A stretch of 64,000 nucleotides of DNA. It comes from Enterobacter sp. R4-368 (lineage in GTDB: Bacteria; Pseudomonadota; Gammaproteobacteria; Enterobacterales; Enterobacteriaceae). Shown here one piece after another: positions 10,933-18,428 of this stretch (position 1 is the stretch's first letter; each line of letters opens with the position of its first letter). The stretch is taken from the NCBI RefSeq assembly GCF_000410515.1, contig NC_021500.1, positions 3,596,001-3,660,000 of the forward strand, in the 5' to 3' direction. The position numbers and the translations under genes are program-made. Under the pieces are notes generated by a model. It was not told where the DNA came from and searched no databases. It saw only the letters and a program-made list of their open reading frames with translations.

Positions 10933-12570
10933 ATGTCCAGATTCTTTTTCAATGACCGCAAACAGCTGGTCAATGATGCCATTGAAGGTTTGGTAATTTC
11001 TGCACCACACGGCAACCTCGTTCGACTTGATATCGATCCCGCTATTCGTATTGTGGCCCGCGCCGACTGGGATAAAAGCCGCGTCGCGGTGATTTCCGGC
11101 GGTGGTTCCGGGCATGAACCGGCGCATGCCGGTTTTGTCGGCAAAGGGATGCTCACCGCCGCCGTCTGTGGTGATGTCTTCGCTTCGCCAAGCGTGGATG
11201 CGGTGTTGAACGCGATTGTGGCAGTCACCGGCGATCGCGGCTGTCTGCTGATCGTGAAGAACTACACCGGCGACCGGCTGAACTTCGGCCTCGCAGCAGA
11301 GAAAGCCAAGCGCTACGGCCTGAAGGTGGAAATGGTGATTGTCGCAGACGACATCGCCCTGCCGGACAATAAGCAGCCGCGCGGCATCGCCGGTACAGCG
11401 CTGGTGCATAAGATTGCGGGTCATGCTGCGGAACATGGTAAGTCGCTGAGCGAAGTGCGCGATATCGCTCAGCAGGCCTGCGACAACGTTTTCAGCCTCG
11501 GGCTGGCGATGGAGACCTGCAACCTGCCGGGCGGCGATAGTGAAGAGGGGCGCATTCAGCACGGGAAAGTCGAGCTGGGGCTGGGGATCCACGGCGAACC
11601 TGGCGCGACCACTGTTGATACGCACAACAGCAAGGAGCTTATCGATACGCTGGTTAAACCGCTAAAAGCGGCAGTAGGTGACGATCGGGTAGCGGTGCTG
11701 ATTAACAACCTCGGCGGCGTCTCGGCGCTGGAAATGGCGCTGCTGACTAAAGAACTGGCGCACTCAGCCTTTAAAGAGCAAATCGCCTATCTGATTGGCC
11801 CCGCGCCGCTGGTCAGTTCACTGGATATGAAAGGGTTTTCGCTATCCGTCTTGCGCCTGAATGACACTTTCGAGCAGGCGATTTGCGCCGATGTGCAGAC
11901 CGTAGGCTGGCAGAAACCGGTGCCGTTCGCGCCGATGAAAACCCAGCCACACAGTGCGGTGTATGACGGACTGGAGATTGAACCATCCGACAACCCGCAG
12001 GTGAAAGCGCTGGTCAGTACGGCGGTGAATACGTTGATTGGCCTGGAAAATCGGCTTAACGCGCTGGATGCGAAAGTGGGCGATGGCGATACTGGTTCCA
12101 CCTTTGCTGAAGGGGCGCGGGAAATCAAACAGTTGCTGGAGCAGAATGCCCTGCCGTTGAACAACACCTCGCAACTGCTGCAACTGGTTGGCGAGCGGCT
12201 GGCGACAGTGATGGGCGGTTCCAGCGGCGTGCTGATGTCGATTTTCTTCACCGCCGCAGGTCTGGCCGTACACAACGGTACGCCGTTGCCGGCAGCGTTA
12301 CTGCTGGGGCTGAAGCAGATGAAACATTACGGCGGTGCGGATCTCGGCGATCGGACACTGATCGACGCGCTGCAACCGGCGCTTGAAGCGCTACGCGATA
12401 GCGGGCTGGATGCCGCGGTCGCTGCGGCTAAAACTGGTGCGGACAGCACGGCGACAATGCAAAAAGCGGGTGCCGGGCGCTCATCGTATGTGAACAGCGA
12501 AAATCTCGACGGGGTAACCGATCCGGGGGCTGTCGCGATTGCGGAAGTGTTTGCTGCTATTGCGAAATAA
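10933..12570 (+). CDS. dhaK: ATP-dependent dihydroxyacetone kinase (DhaK-DhaL fusion)
   Basis: Phosphorylates dihydroxyacetone, and possibly glyceraldehyde, with ATP. The 545-residue protein has an N-terminal DhaK domain with the substrate-binding histidine motif GIHGEPGA near residue 218, and a C-terminal DhaL domain with the Mg-ADP aspartate motif AKVGDGDTGSTF and GGSSGVLMSIFF. I chose ATG 10933, which gives the MSRFFFN family N-terminus; the frame is open from 10897. It stands alone, without dhaM or a dha regulator, so it is not the PTS-type kinase. It occupies the region of the E. coli idn genes. Confidence 0.93.
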   Translation: MSRFFFNDRKQLVNDAIEGLVISAPHGNLVRLDIDPAIRIVARADWDKSRVAVISGGGSGHEPAHAGFVGKGMLTAAVCGDVFASPSVDAVLNAIVAVTGDRGCLLIVKNYTGDRLNFGLAAEKAKRYGLKVEMVIVADDIALPDNKQPRGIAGTALVHKIAGHAAEHGKSLSEVRDIAQQACDNVFSLGLAMETCNLPGGDSEEGRIQHGKVELGLGIHGEPGATTVDTHNSKELIDTLVKPLKAAVGDDRVAVLINNLGGVSALEMALLTKELAHSAFKEQIAYLIGPAPLVSSLDMKGFSLSVLRLNDTFEQAICADVQTVGWQKPVPFAPMKTQPHSAVYDGLEIEPSDNPQVKALVSTAVNTLIGLENRLNALDAKVGDGDTGSTFAEGAREIKQLLEQNALPLNNTSQLLQLVGERLATVMGGSSGVLMSIFFTAAGLAVHNGTPLPAALLLGLKQMKHYGGADLGDRTLIDALQPALEALRDSGLDAAVAAAKTGADSTATMQKAGAGRSSYVNSENLDGVTDPGAVAIAEVFAAIAK

Positions 12571-12574
12571 AAAA

Positions 12575-12600
12575 AGCCCGGCCATAGTGCCGGGCTTTTT
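12575..12600. terminator. Bidirectional terminator between dhaK and ahr
   Basis: A perfect 8-bp stem AGCCCGGC / GCCGGGCT with loop CATAGT is flanked by A- and T-runs. It serves the convergent dhaK and ahr genes. Confidence 0.92.
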
Positions 12601-12604
12601 CACA

Positions 12605-13624
12605 TCAGAAATCCGCTTTTAACACCACGCGGTAACGGGCTTTGCCGTCGCGCACGTGCTGCAACGCTTCGTTAATCTGCGACATCGGGAACATCTCCGT
12701 CGTCGGTGCCACTTTCGCGCGTCCGGCGAATTTCATCAGCTTACGCAGTTCATACGGTGTGCCGGTTGCGGAGCCGGAAACGCTGCGATCGCCTGCGATC
12801 AGCGTAAAGGCCGGGACTTCGAGCGGCTTCAGCACCGCGCCAACGGTGTGAAAATGCCCGCCGTGGGTGAGTGCCTCAAAGTAGGGCTGCCAGTTCAGAT
12901 CAACGTTTACCGTGTTGATGATCAGATCGTACTGACCCGCCAGCGCTTTCAGCGCATCCGCATCGCGGCTGTTCACCACGTAATCGGCCCCCATAATACG
13001 CACTTCTGCCTCTTTCGCCGGGTTCGAGCTAAACGCCGTTACTTCGCAGCCCATCGCGTGCAGCAGTTTAATAGCGATATGGCCCAGCCCGCCGATACCG
13101 ATCACGCCAACGCGGCTGGTGGCGGTGATGTTGTGCATCAGCAGCGGTTTAAACACGGTAATGCCGCCACATAACAGCGGGCCGGCGGTTTCGATATCAA
13201 TGCTGTCCGGCAGCGGGATCACCCATTGCCAGTCGGCGCGCAGTTTATCGGCAAAGCCACCGCGGTTGAGAATGGTTGGCACCGCGCCTTCCTGGCAGTT
13301 GATCTGATTGCCATCAATACAGGCATCACAGTGCCCACAACTGCGCGCCGTCCAGCCGATGCCCACGCGTTGTCCGATTTTCAGACCTTTATTTTGTGCC
13401 GCGCTGCCCAGATCCACCACGCGGCCAATCACTTCATGCCCGGCGACCAGCGGATACTGGGAGAAGCCCCATTCGTTATCGATCATCGAGAGATCCGAAT
13501 GGCAGATCCCGCAGTAATCCACCTGCACTTCCACATCTTCCGCCGCCAGTGGGCCAGCGTCATACTCCTGCAGCTCCAGGGCGGCGCCAGCCTGCGGTGC
13601 GGCGTAACTTTTAATGATGCTCAT
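12605..13624 (-). CDS. ahr: NADPH-dependent aldehyde reductase Ahr (zinc alcohol dehydrogenase)
   Basis: A medium-chain zinc dehydrogenase that reduces a broad range of aldehydes. The catalytic zinc motifs (CGICHSD, GHEVIGR) are visible, as is the four-cysteine structural zinc loop ([15 protein letters not shown]). The dinucleotide-binding motif GIGGLGH is also present. The sequence is close to E. coli YjgB/Ahr as I recall it and it lies upstream of leuX, as in E. coli. I chose ATG 13624 (MSIIKSYAA) over a GTG one codon earlier. Confidence 0.95.
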   Translation of the reverse strand: MSIIKSYAAPQAGAALELQEYDAGPLAAEDVEVQVDYCGICHSDLSMIDNEWGFSQYPLVAGHEVIGRVVDLGSAAQNKGLKIGQRVGIGWTARSCGHCDACIDGNQINCQEGAVPTILNRGGFADKLRADWQWVIPLPDSIDIETAGPLLCGGITVFKPLLMHNITATSRVGVIGIGGLGHIAIKLLHAMGCEVTAFSSNPAKEAEVRIMGADYVVNSRDADALKALAGQYDLIINTVNVDLNWQPYFEALTHGGHFHTVGAVLKPLEVPAFTLIAGDRSVSGSATGTPYELRKLMKFAGRAKVAPTTEMFPMSQINEALQHVRDGKARYRVVLKADF

Positions 13625-13862
13625 CACGGATTCCTTTGATTTAGAGGGAGACGCATGAAGTGTAGGGCATTGGCAGGCTCTGCGGCAGCTTGCGGGTGTA
13701 CATACCGCCCGTTTCGTTAATGTATGGCGGTGTATGGCACGCCGCAGGCCGCTATTTTCGGATTTTCCATACGGCTATTTTGGCGCGGTGACTTTGCAAC
13801 ACGATGTGTCCGAACCATCCTCAAAAGGTGCTGTACCCACCCACAAACCCGGAGCAACCACC

Positions 13863-14315
13863 ATGGTGAATCAACCGCAAAGTACAGGCGCTGGCGGCCT
13901 GGCGCTAATTAAATCTTTTGAAGGGCTTAGGCTGGAAAAATACAAAGATGCCGTGGGTAAGTGGACCATTGGCTACGGACATTTGATCTTACCGAATGAA
14001 AACTTCTCCCACCCGATTACCGAAGCCGAGGCCGAAGCGCTCCTGCGTACCGATCTGCTGATGACCGAGCGTGGGGTACACAAAGCCGTGACGGTGGATC
14101 TCAATCAGAACCAGTTTGATGCGCTGGTGGCATTTACCTTTAACCTTGGCGCAGGCAATTTGCAGAGCTCGACGCTGCTTAAACTGCTCAACCAGGGGGA
14201 GTACGCGCAGGCGGCAGACCAGTTTCTGCGCTGGAACAAAGCGGGCGGTAAAGTGCTGGCCGGGCTGACAAGGCGGCGTGAAGCCGAGCGCGCGCTGTTT
14301 TTAAAACCTGTTTAA
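13863..14315 (+). CDS. GH24 phage-type lysozyme, copy 1
   Basis: A 150-residue muramidase of the T4-lysozyme/lambdoid endolysin type. The catalytic Glu-8-Asp-5-Thr arrangement is visible in SFEGLRLEKYKDAVGKWTIGYGH (E, then D and T). It has no signal peptide or SAR-type N-terminal anchor, so the enzyme is predicted to stay cytoplasmic unless released. ATG 13863 follows GGAG; the frame is open upstream to 13734 but without a ribosome site. It is highly similar to the second copy at 15820 over its whole length. Confidence 0.88.
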   Translation: MVNQPQSTGAGGLALIKSFEGLRLEKYKDAVGKWTIGYGHLILPNENFSHPITEAEAEALLRTDLLMTERGVHKAVTVDLNQNQFDALVAFTFNLGAGNLQSSTLLKLLNQGEYAQAADQFLRWNKAGGKVLAGLTRRREAERALFLKPV

Positions 14316-14330
14316 CCGGGCACGTGTCTT

Positions 14331-14413
14331 AGGCCATTTTCCCCGTTTTTTACCGCCATCCAGCCAATATTTTCAGCCTCTTCGCTCTATTACTGTGGGT
14401 TTGCGGATTCGCA
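14331..14413 (+). promoter_or_regulatory. Shared regulatory block upstream of the first DUF2589-like gene
   Basis: Three motifs occur at fixed spacing: AGGCCATTT (14331), AATATT with TCAGC (14366), and TGCGGATTCGCA (14402-14413). The same three, at the same 35- and 36-base offsets, lie upstream of the secreted RNase-like gene at 17805. The last is one mismatch from a 12-bp palindrome. I infer an operator/promoter unit, possibly for the regulator at 18429. Confidence 0.6.
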
Positions 14414-14450
14414 ACGCGATGTTTTCGTATAACCCACAGGAGTATGCATT

Positions 14451-15086
14451 ATGGATTCACAATTTATTGGATCGGTCATTAATGCACTGCCGCTGGAGCA
14501 CATGATTGGCGGCCCACTGCAGGCAATGATCAAAGCGCAGGTGCAGGCGAGTAAAGCGTACGCCGACTTCCTGCTCTCGGTGTGTATCAAGGACGGTAAG
14601 GCGGAGTCGGTGCAGTTTGACTACGACGAAACCGTGGTGGATGACAAGGGCGTTATCCAGGGCGTGGTGAAAAAGACCATGCGCATCCCGCTGCTGGCGG
14701 CCATTTCCCACCCTAACATCAGCATCGAAGAGGGCACCATCGACTTCGAGCTGGAAGTCTCCCAGAGCGAAGCCAGCAGCAGCCAGACCGAAGCGGAAGC
14801 CTCGCTGGAAGCGTCTGTTGGCTGGGGGCCGTTCAGCGTGAAAATCACCGGTCGCGTCTCGCACAAAGCCCAGCAAACCCGCTCCAGCGATACCCGCGCG
14901 AAGTACAGCATCCATACCCAGGTTAAACGTCAGCCACCGCCGGAAGCTCTGATGCGCGTGATTGATTTCCTGACGGATGCCGCAACACGCCCGGCTGTCC
15001 TGCCGTCAGAGGCGAAAAAGCTGGAATCGAAACAGCTTGATGCCTACCCCGAAACGCCTGCCACAGCGGAAAAAGCGCCGGCGTAA
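14451..15086 (+). CDS. DUF2589-like protein, copy 1
   Basis: A 211-residue protein with the DUF2589-type opening LPLEHMIGGPLQAMIKAQ and the alternating beta pattern IPLLAAISHPNISIEEGTIDFELEV. It is predicted soluble and lacks a signal peptide. The middle is rich in serine and glutamate. No biochemical role is known to me. It sits between the two lysozyme genes and ahead of a second DUF2589-like gene, so a joint function with them is likely but unproven. The start follows an AGGAG site. Confidence 0.75.
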   Translation: MDSQFIGSVINALPLEHMIGGPLQAMIKAQVQASKAYADFLLSVCIKDGKAESVQFDYDETVVDDKGVIQGVVKKTMRIPLLAAISHPNISIEEGTIDFELEVSQSEASSSQTEAEASLEASVGWGPFSVKITGRVSHKAQQTRSSDTRAKYSIHTQVKRQPPPEALMRVIDFLTDAATRPAVLPSEAKKLESKQLDAYPETPATAEKAPA

Positions 15087-15104
15087 TTCTCGCTATCTCC
15101 ACCC

Positions 15105-15125
15105 TGAGGCTGCCTGGCAGCCTCA
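15105..15125 (+). terminator. Hairpin between the two DUF2589-like genes
   Basis: A perfect 9-bp stem TGAGGCTGC / GCAGCCTCA with a 3-base loop is followed only by TTTCT. It could be a weak terminator or a processing/attenuation site that sets the dose of downstream genes. Confidence 0.5.
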
Positions 15126-15143
15126 TTTCTCACGGAGCGCACT

Positions 15144-15827
15144 ATGTCAATGAAAGACTGGCTTCGCGGCAACCGTGGCGCGGCACCGAAGGCGGATTCC
15201 CCCGCGCCACAGCCTGCGCCGGAGGAGGGGGCCGGGCTGCCACCTGCCGATCCGCCACCCGACGATATCGCCGGATTACCGCCTGCCGATCCACCACAGG
15301 ATCCGCCCCCGTCTCCGGGCGACGGTACGCCACCTTCTGCTTCGGGTGTGACGCTGGCCGATATCACCCGCGGCATGCAGCATGCGGCCTCGGCGGCAAA
15401 CCAGCTTATCGCGCACCAGTACATGCAGGCGCTGGATCCTTTTTTTGAACACAGCGACGACGGGCGGCTGGTGCCGAAGATCATCGAAATGGCACTTGAT
15501 GATCGCCACCACTTTGAGTTGCCGCTGGTAGCGCTCGCGACGCCGCGCGGGCTGATGCTCGAGAAAATGAAAGTGTTTCTTACCGTGCGTACCGACGCGG
15601 TGGAACAGCAGAGCGCAATGTCCGGCACGCCTGACGACGCGGTCAGCCGTTTTCACGTCAGCATGTCGCCACCGAGCCATGGAAGCAGCGGGCGCGACAG
15701 CGGACATGTGGATATCGAAATGCAGTTCACCGTGCTGGAGCCGCCGGAGAGCGTGCTGCGGCTTATCGAAGAGTACACCCGACAAGTTCTTCCTCAAGTA
15801 ACTGACAGGAGCGATGACAATGGCTAA
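15144..15827 (+). CDS. DUF2589-like protein, copy 2, with proline-rich N-terminus
   Basis: A 227-residue protein. Residues about 10-70 are a low-complexity Pro/Ala/Asp region containing repeats of the type GLPPADPPPDD. The remainder resembles DUF2589 (helical start, then ELPLVALATPRGLMLEKMKVFLTV, then a conserved C-terminal helix VLRLIEEYTRQVL). Its stop overlaps the start of lysozyme copy 2, indicating coupled translation. The function is unknown; the proline-rich arm suggests a protein-interaction or linker role. Confidence 0.68.
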   Translation: MSMKDWLRGNRGAAPKADSPAPQPAPEEGAGLPPADPPPDDIAGLPPADPPQDPPPSPGDGTPPSASGVTLADITRGMQHAASAANQLIAHQYMQALDPFFEHSDDGRLVPKIIEMALDDRHHFELPLVALATPRGLMLEKMKVFLTVRTDAVEQQSAMSGTPDDAVSRFHVSMSPPSHGSSGRDSGHVDIEMQFTVLEPPESVLRLIEEYTRQVLPQVTDRSDDNG

Positions 15828-16275
15828 TCAACCCCTGAGCACCGGCGCTGCCGGGCTGACGCTGATTAAATCTTTCGAAGGGCTAAGCCTTGAGAAGTAC
15901 CGCGACGCGGTAGGCAAATGGACCATCGGCTACGGGCATTTGATTTTGCCCAATGAAAACTTCCCCCAGGCGCTGAGCAAAGTGGAGGCGGAAGATCTGT
16001 TGCGCGCAGATCTCGGGATGACCGAACGCGGCATCCACAAGTATGTGACGGTGGATCTTAACCAGAACCAGTTCGACGCGCTGGTCGCCTTCGCCTTTAA
16101 CGTCGGGCTTGGCAACCTGCAGAACTCAACGCTGCTGCGCCTGCTCAACCAGGGCCAGTATCAGGAGGCGGCCGATCAACTGCCGCGCTGGAATAAAGCT
16201 GGCGGCAAGATTCTGGCGGGGCTGACGCGCCGACGTGACGCCGAACGTGCGCTGTTTCTGGCACCGATTAACTGA
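15820..16275 (+). CDS. GH24 phage-type lysozyme, copy 2
   Basis: A 151-residue paralogue of the lysozyme at 13863, with the same Glu/Asp/Thr catalytic arrangement (SFEGLSLEKYRDAVGKWTIGYGH) and no export signal. ATG 15820 overlaps the last codons of the preceding DUF2589-like gene. Most differences between the copies are conservative or in surface-type positions, which suggests that both are kept functional rather than one decaying. Confidence 0.88.
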   Translation: MANQPLSTGAAGLTLIKSFEGLSLEKYRDAVGKWTIGYGHLILPNENFPQALSKVEAEDLLRADLGMTERGIHKYVTVDLNQNQFDALVAFAFNVGLGNLQNSTLLRLLNQGQYQEAADQLPRWNKAGGKILAGLTRRRDAERALFLAPIN

Positions 16276-16291
16276 TCCCAGGAGTGAAGAG

Positions 16292-16765
16292 ATGAAACGA
16301 TATCTCCCGATAGTCACCTTTGTCGGTCTGCTGCTAACGCAGCCCGCGTGGGCAGAAGTGCCGCAGTGCAGCGCGGTGGTGCAGGCGGCTAATCAAGAGT
16401 TAGCAAAACTGAATAAGAAAACCGTTCAGGATGACAAAAAACTGACGGCTCTGCTCAAAACCCTGAACCGCGATGACGTGCTGCCAGCCGATTACGTCAC
16501 GCACGATCAGGCCATCAAACTGGGCTGGAGCGGCAAGGCGGAGGACTCGCTATGGAGCGTGTGGGCGCTGAACAAGAAGCAGTTGGGCGGCGACCCGTGG
16601 AGCGGTAAACCGCTGCCGGGCAAAGGCAAGTGGTACAGCGCGGATATCGATAGCGTACGCGGTCTGCGCAGTAACAAGCACCTGATTTACAGCCCGGAAA
16701 GCGCGACGCGTTATCTCACTACAGATAACGACGCCACAACCGTCGCGCTTCCTCCTTGCCAGTAG
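16292..16765 (+). CDS. Secreted barnase-fold protein with substituted catalytic residues
   Basis: A 157-residue protein with a clear signal peptide (cleavage after about residue 21, AWA/EV). Residues about 64-147 align with barnase as I recall it: LPADYVTHDQAIKLGW, LGGDPWS, LPGKGKWYSADI, LIYS and LTTD. At the positions of barnase Glu73, Arg87 and His102 it has Ser116, His130 and Asn146, and Lys27 is His71. It may be non-catalytic, or use different residues. Cys26 and Cys156 could form a disulfide. No barstar-like inhibitor gene is seen nearby. It has a strong ribosome site (GGAG) and follows lysozyme 2 by 16 bases. Confidence 0.78.
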   Translation: MKRYLPIVTFVGLLLTQPAWAEVPQCSAVVQAANQELAKLNKKTVQDDKKLTALLKTLNRDDVLPADYVTHDQAIKLGWSGKAEDSLWSVWALNKKQLGGDPWSGKPLPGKGKWYSADIDSVRGLRSNKHLIYSPESATRYLTTDNDATTVALPPCQ

Positions 16766-16821
16766 TCGCTATTGCGGCCTCATCCCATTCGTTGAGGCCG
16801 CCTGTTCAGGAGGGAAATACG

Positions 16822-17232
16822 ATGGCCGCAGATGGGCTGCAATTGCTAAGCCAGGGGCTGGCCGCGCTCGCCGGATTGTTCGGCGGGCTGAGCGTGTCGT
16901 TTTTCTGGCAGCCGAAAAAACTGCATCAACACGGGCGCCTGGCCGCCGGGATCATCATTGGCGCGATTAGCGTGAGCACCACTTTCACGCTCGGCGGGTT
17001 TATTGCCCGCTGGCTGGGGATGAACTTTAAAGACAGCGATATCGCCATGGGGATCGGCTATTTTGTGGGCGCGATAAGCGTCGGCATGATTGCCTGGCTG
17101 GCCAACTTCTTTAACCGCCGCGAAGGGCATGACATTTTGCAGGTGGCCGGTGAGTTAAAACGCGCAGCTCGCGGCGTGAAAGCCGCACCGCGTCGCCGTG
17201 CGCCGCGACGCAAACCAGGGGAACCATTATGA
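16822..17232 (+). CDS. Holin-like small membrane protein with basic C-terminus
   Basis: A 136-residue protein with about three hydrophobic segments (residues about 5-30, 40-66, 78-100) and a highly basic tail (RRRAPRRK). Size and topology resemble phage holins, consistent with the nearby lysozymes, but I cannot place it in a named holin family. ATG 16822 follows a strong AGGAGGG site. The stop overlaps the next gene by the ATGA junction. Confidence 0.65.
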   Translation: MAADGLQLLSQGLAALAGLFGGLSVSFFWQPKKLHQHGRLAAGIIIGAISVSTTFTLGGFIARWLGMNFKDSDIAMGIGYFVGAISVGMIAWLANFFNRREGHDILQVAGELKRAARGVKAAPRRRAPRRKPGEPL

Positions 17233-17645
17233 CGCTTAAACTCCTTTTTTGGGCCATCACGCTGGTGGATGTGGCGATTGCGGCGATCATTTTTATTAGC
17301 GCCCTTAGCAGCCGTATGCTTGATATTCCACTGTGGTATCGCATTGGGCTTTTAATTACGGCGTTCGGTTTTACCGTGCAGGGCTGTTTGAATTTACCCT
17401 ACCTGTTGTTTAACGTGATATTAATGGCTCAGGAGTTACCTTTCTGGATCTTAAAAGATGTAGGTATTGGGATAATCTCAATTTATTATTTTTGGCACAC
17501 CATGCACAAAGATGATAAATCCAGCAAAGCACCGATACGTAAAAAAACGGCGGGAGTGAAAAAGACGCCGGTCGCTAAAAAAGTCCCTGTTGCTAAAAAA
17601 ACACCAACCCCACGCGCACCACGGAAGAAGACACCCGCCCAATAA
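17229..17645 (+). CDS. Small membrane protein with lysine/proline repeat tail
   Basis: A 138-residue protein with about three hydrophobic helices (residues about 4-25, 36-60, 78-93). Its tail is made of short repeats of the form VAKK(V/T)P, reminiscent of histone H1-like AlaLysPro tails that bind nucleic acid or acidic surfaces. It overlaps the previous membrane-protein gene by four bases, so the pair is probably made together. The function is unknown; a two-component holin or an export pore is possible. Confidence 0.65.
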   Translation: MTLKLLFWAITLVDVAIAAIIFISALSSRMLDIPLWYRIGLLITAFGFTVQGCLNLPYLLFNVILMAQELPFWILKDVGIGIISIYYFWHTMHKDDKSSKAPIRKKTAGVKKTPVAKKVPVAKKTPTPRAPRKKTPAQ

Positions 17646-17691
17646 TTAACGCGGAGTAGTAAATTTCTTTTGCTGCTCCGTGAAGTGGCCC

Positions 17692-17774
17692 AGGCCATTT
17701 ATCTCGTCTGCACTGGTCACTTGGCAAATATTCAGCAATTCACTGCGGCGCTAATTTAATCCTGCGAATTCGCA
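17692..17774 (+). promoter_or_regulatory. Shared regulatory block upstream of the RNase A-like gene
   Basis: AGGCCATTT (17692), AATATT with TCAGC (17727) and a perfect 12-bp palindrome TGCGAATTCGCA (17763-17774) occur at the same spacing as upstream of the gene at 14451. The match covers about 85 bp while the flanking coding sequences are unrelated, which argues for a conserved control region. Confidence 0.6.
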
Positions 17775-17804
17775 CTTCCTTTATTTCACTCGCAGGAGAT
17801 GATT

Positions 17805-18332
17805 ATGTCTGTAAACTCTGTTTTTTCACGTAAGGTTAAAACGCGCAGCATTATTTCTGTGGCTGCGGTATCACTATTTTGCTTTTCAACAGCGGCGATG
17901 GCAGTTAATGTTGGTCCGGCCTGTAACCTGCCCGGTGCTGGCCTGACTGCCGCGCAATGGGCGCAGAATCAGGATAACGCCGGCGGGCATATGACGACTT
18001 GCCATGTCGGTAAAGCCGACGCATGGCTGCAGCAGCGCACTGTTGCCAACCAGCCGGGATGCCCGCAAACGAATACCGCTTCGACATGGACGGATGCGAA
18101 TGTGGCGTGGAATTCGATCGGTAACACCATTCAGGCGTTCTGTGCTGGCGCGGCCAACCATACCGCGGCGGTTAATTTCACCATTGCGCTGGGCGGGAAT
18201 GGCACTGCGAACGTGGGCAGGGCATATGGCAATGGGGCTTTTTATAATATCGCCAACGATCGCCACGCGTTTATCCGCTTAGTGAATAACGGTGGACAGT
18301 GGCGCGTACAAACAAGTTATCCAAGAAATTAA
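17805..18332 (+). CDS. Secreted RNase A-like (CdiA-CT type) protein
   Basis: A 175-residue protein with a signal peptide (cleavage near residue 33, AMA/VN). The mature part follows the pattern of the bacterial RNase A-like toxin domain found at CdiA C-termini: GGHMTTCHVGK (His62, His67, Lys70), ASTWTD (92-97), and a final HAFIRLVNNGGQWRVQTSYP-type strand pair. Four cysteines (40, 66, 86, 113) could form two disulfides, unusual for CdiA toxins but sensible for an exported enzyme. No immunity gene is evident beside it. ATG 17805 is better spaced from GGAG than ATG 17799. Confidence 0.7.
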   Translation: MSVNSVFSRKVKTRSIISVAAVSLFCFSTAAMAVNVGPACNLPGAGLTAAQWAQNQDNAGGHMTTCHVGKADAWLQQRTVANQPGCPQTNTASTWTDANVAWNSIGNTIQAFCAGAANHTAAVNFTIALGGNGTANVGRAYGNGAFYNIANDRHAFIRLVNNGGQWRVQTSYPRN

Positions 18333-18342
18333 GTTAAACGAC

Positions 18343-18376
18343 AGGAGCATTATGCCCACGCATAATGCTCCTTTTA
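18343..18376. terminator. Strong terminator after the RNase A-like gene
   Basis: A perfect 12-bp stem AGGAGCATTATG / CATAATGCTCCT with a 6-base loop is followed by TTTTA. It lies between the convergent RNase-like and regulator genes. Confidence 0.88.
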
Positions 18377-18428
18377 CGCTCAGGAAAACGAAAACAAGCT
18401 AACGTGAATCAAATAACGACAATCAGGA

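Noticed and set aside
10303..11625. A 440-codon minus-strand frame across the 5' half of dhaK and the small membrane-protein gene
   Set aside because: It spans a terminator and two well-supported genes on the other strand, and its translation has no family character.
17560..17640. Short repeated unit resembling a CRISPR or minisatellite
   Set aside because: It is a coding Lys/Pro repeat (VAKKTP type) within the 17229 protein. No CRISPR array with regular spacers was seen in the window.
13734..18332. The lysozyme region as a complete prophage
   Set aside because: There are no structural, packaging, replication or integrase genes and no att repeat at its edges. It may descend from a lysis cassette but is not a prophage now.
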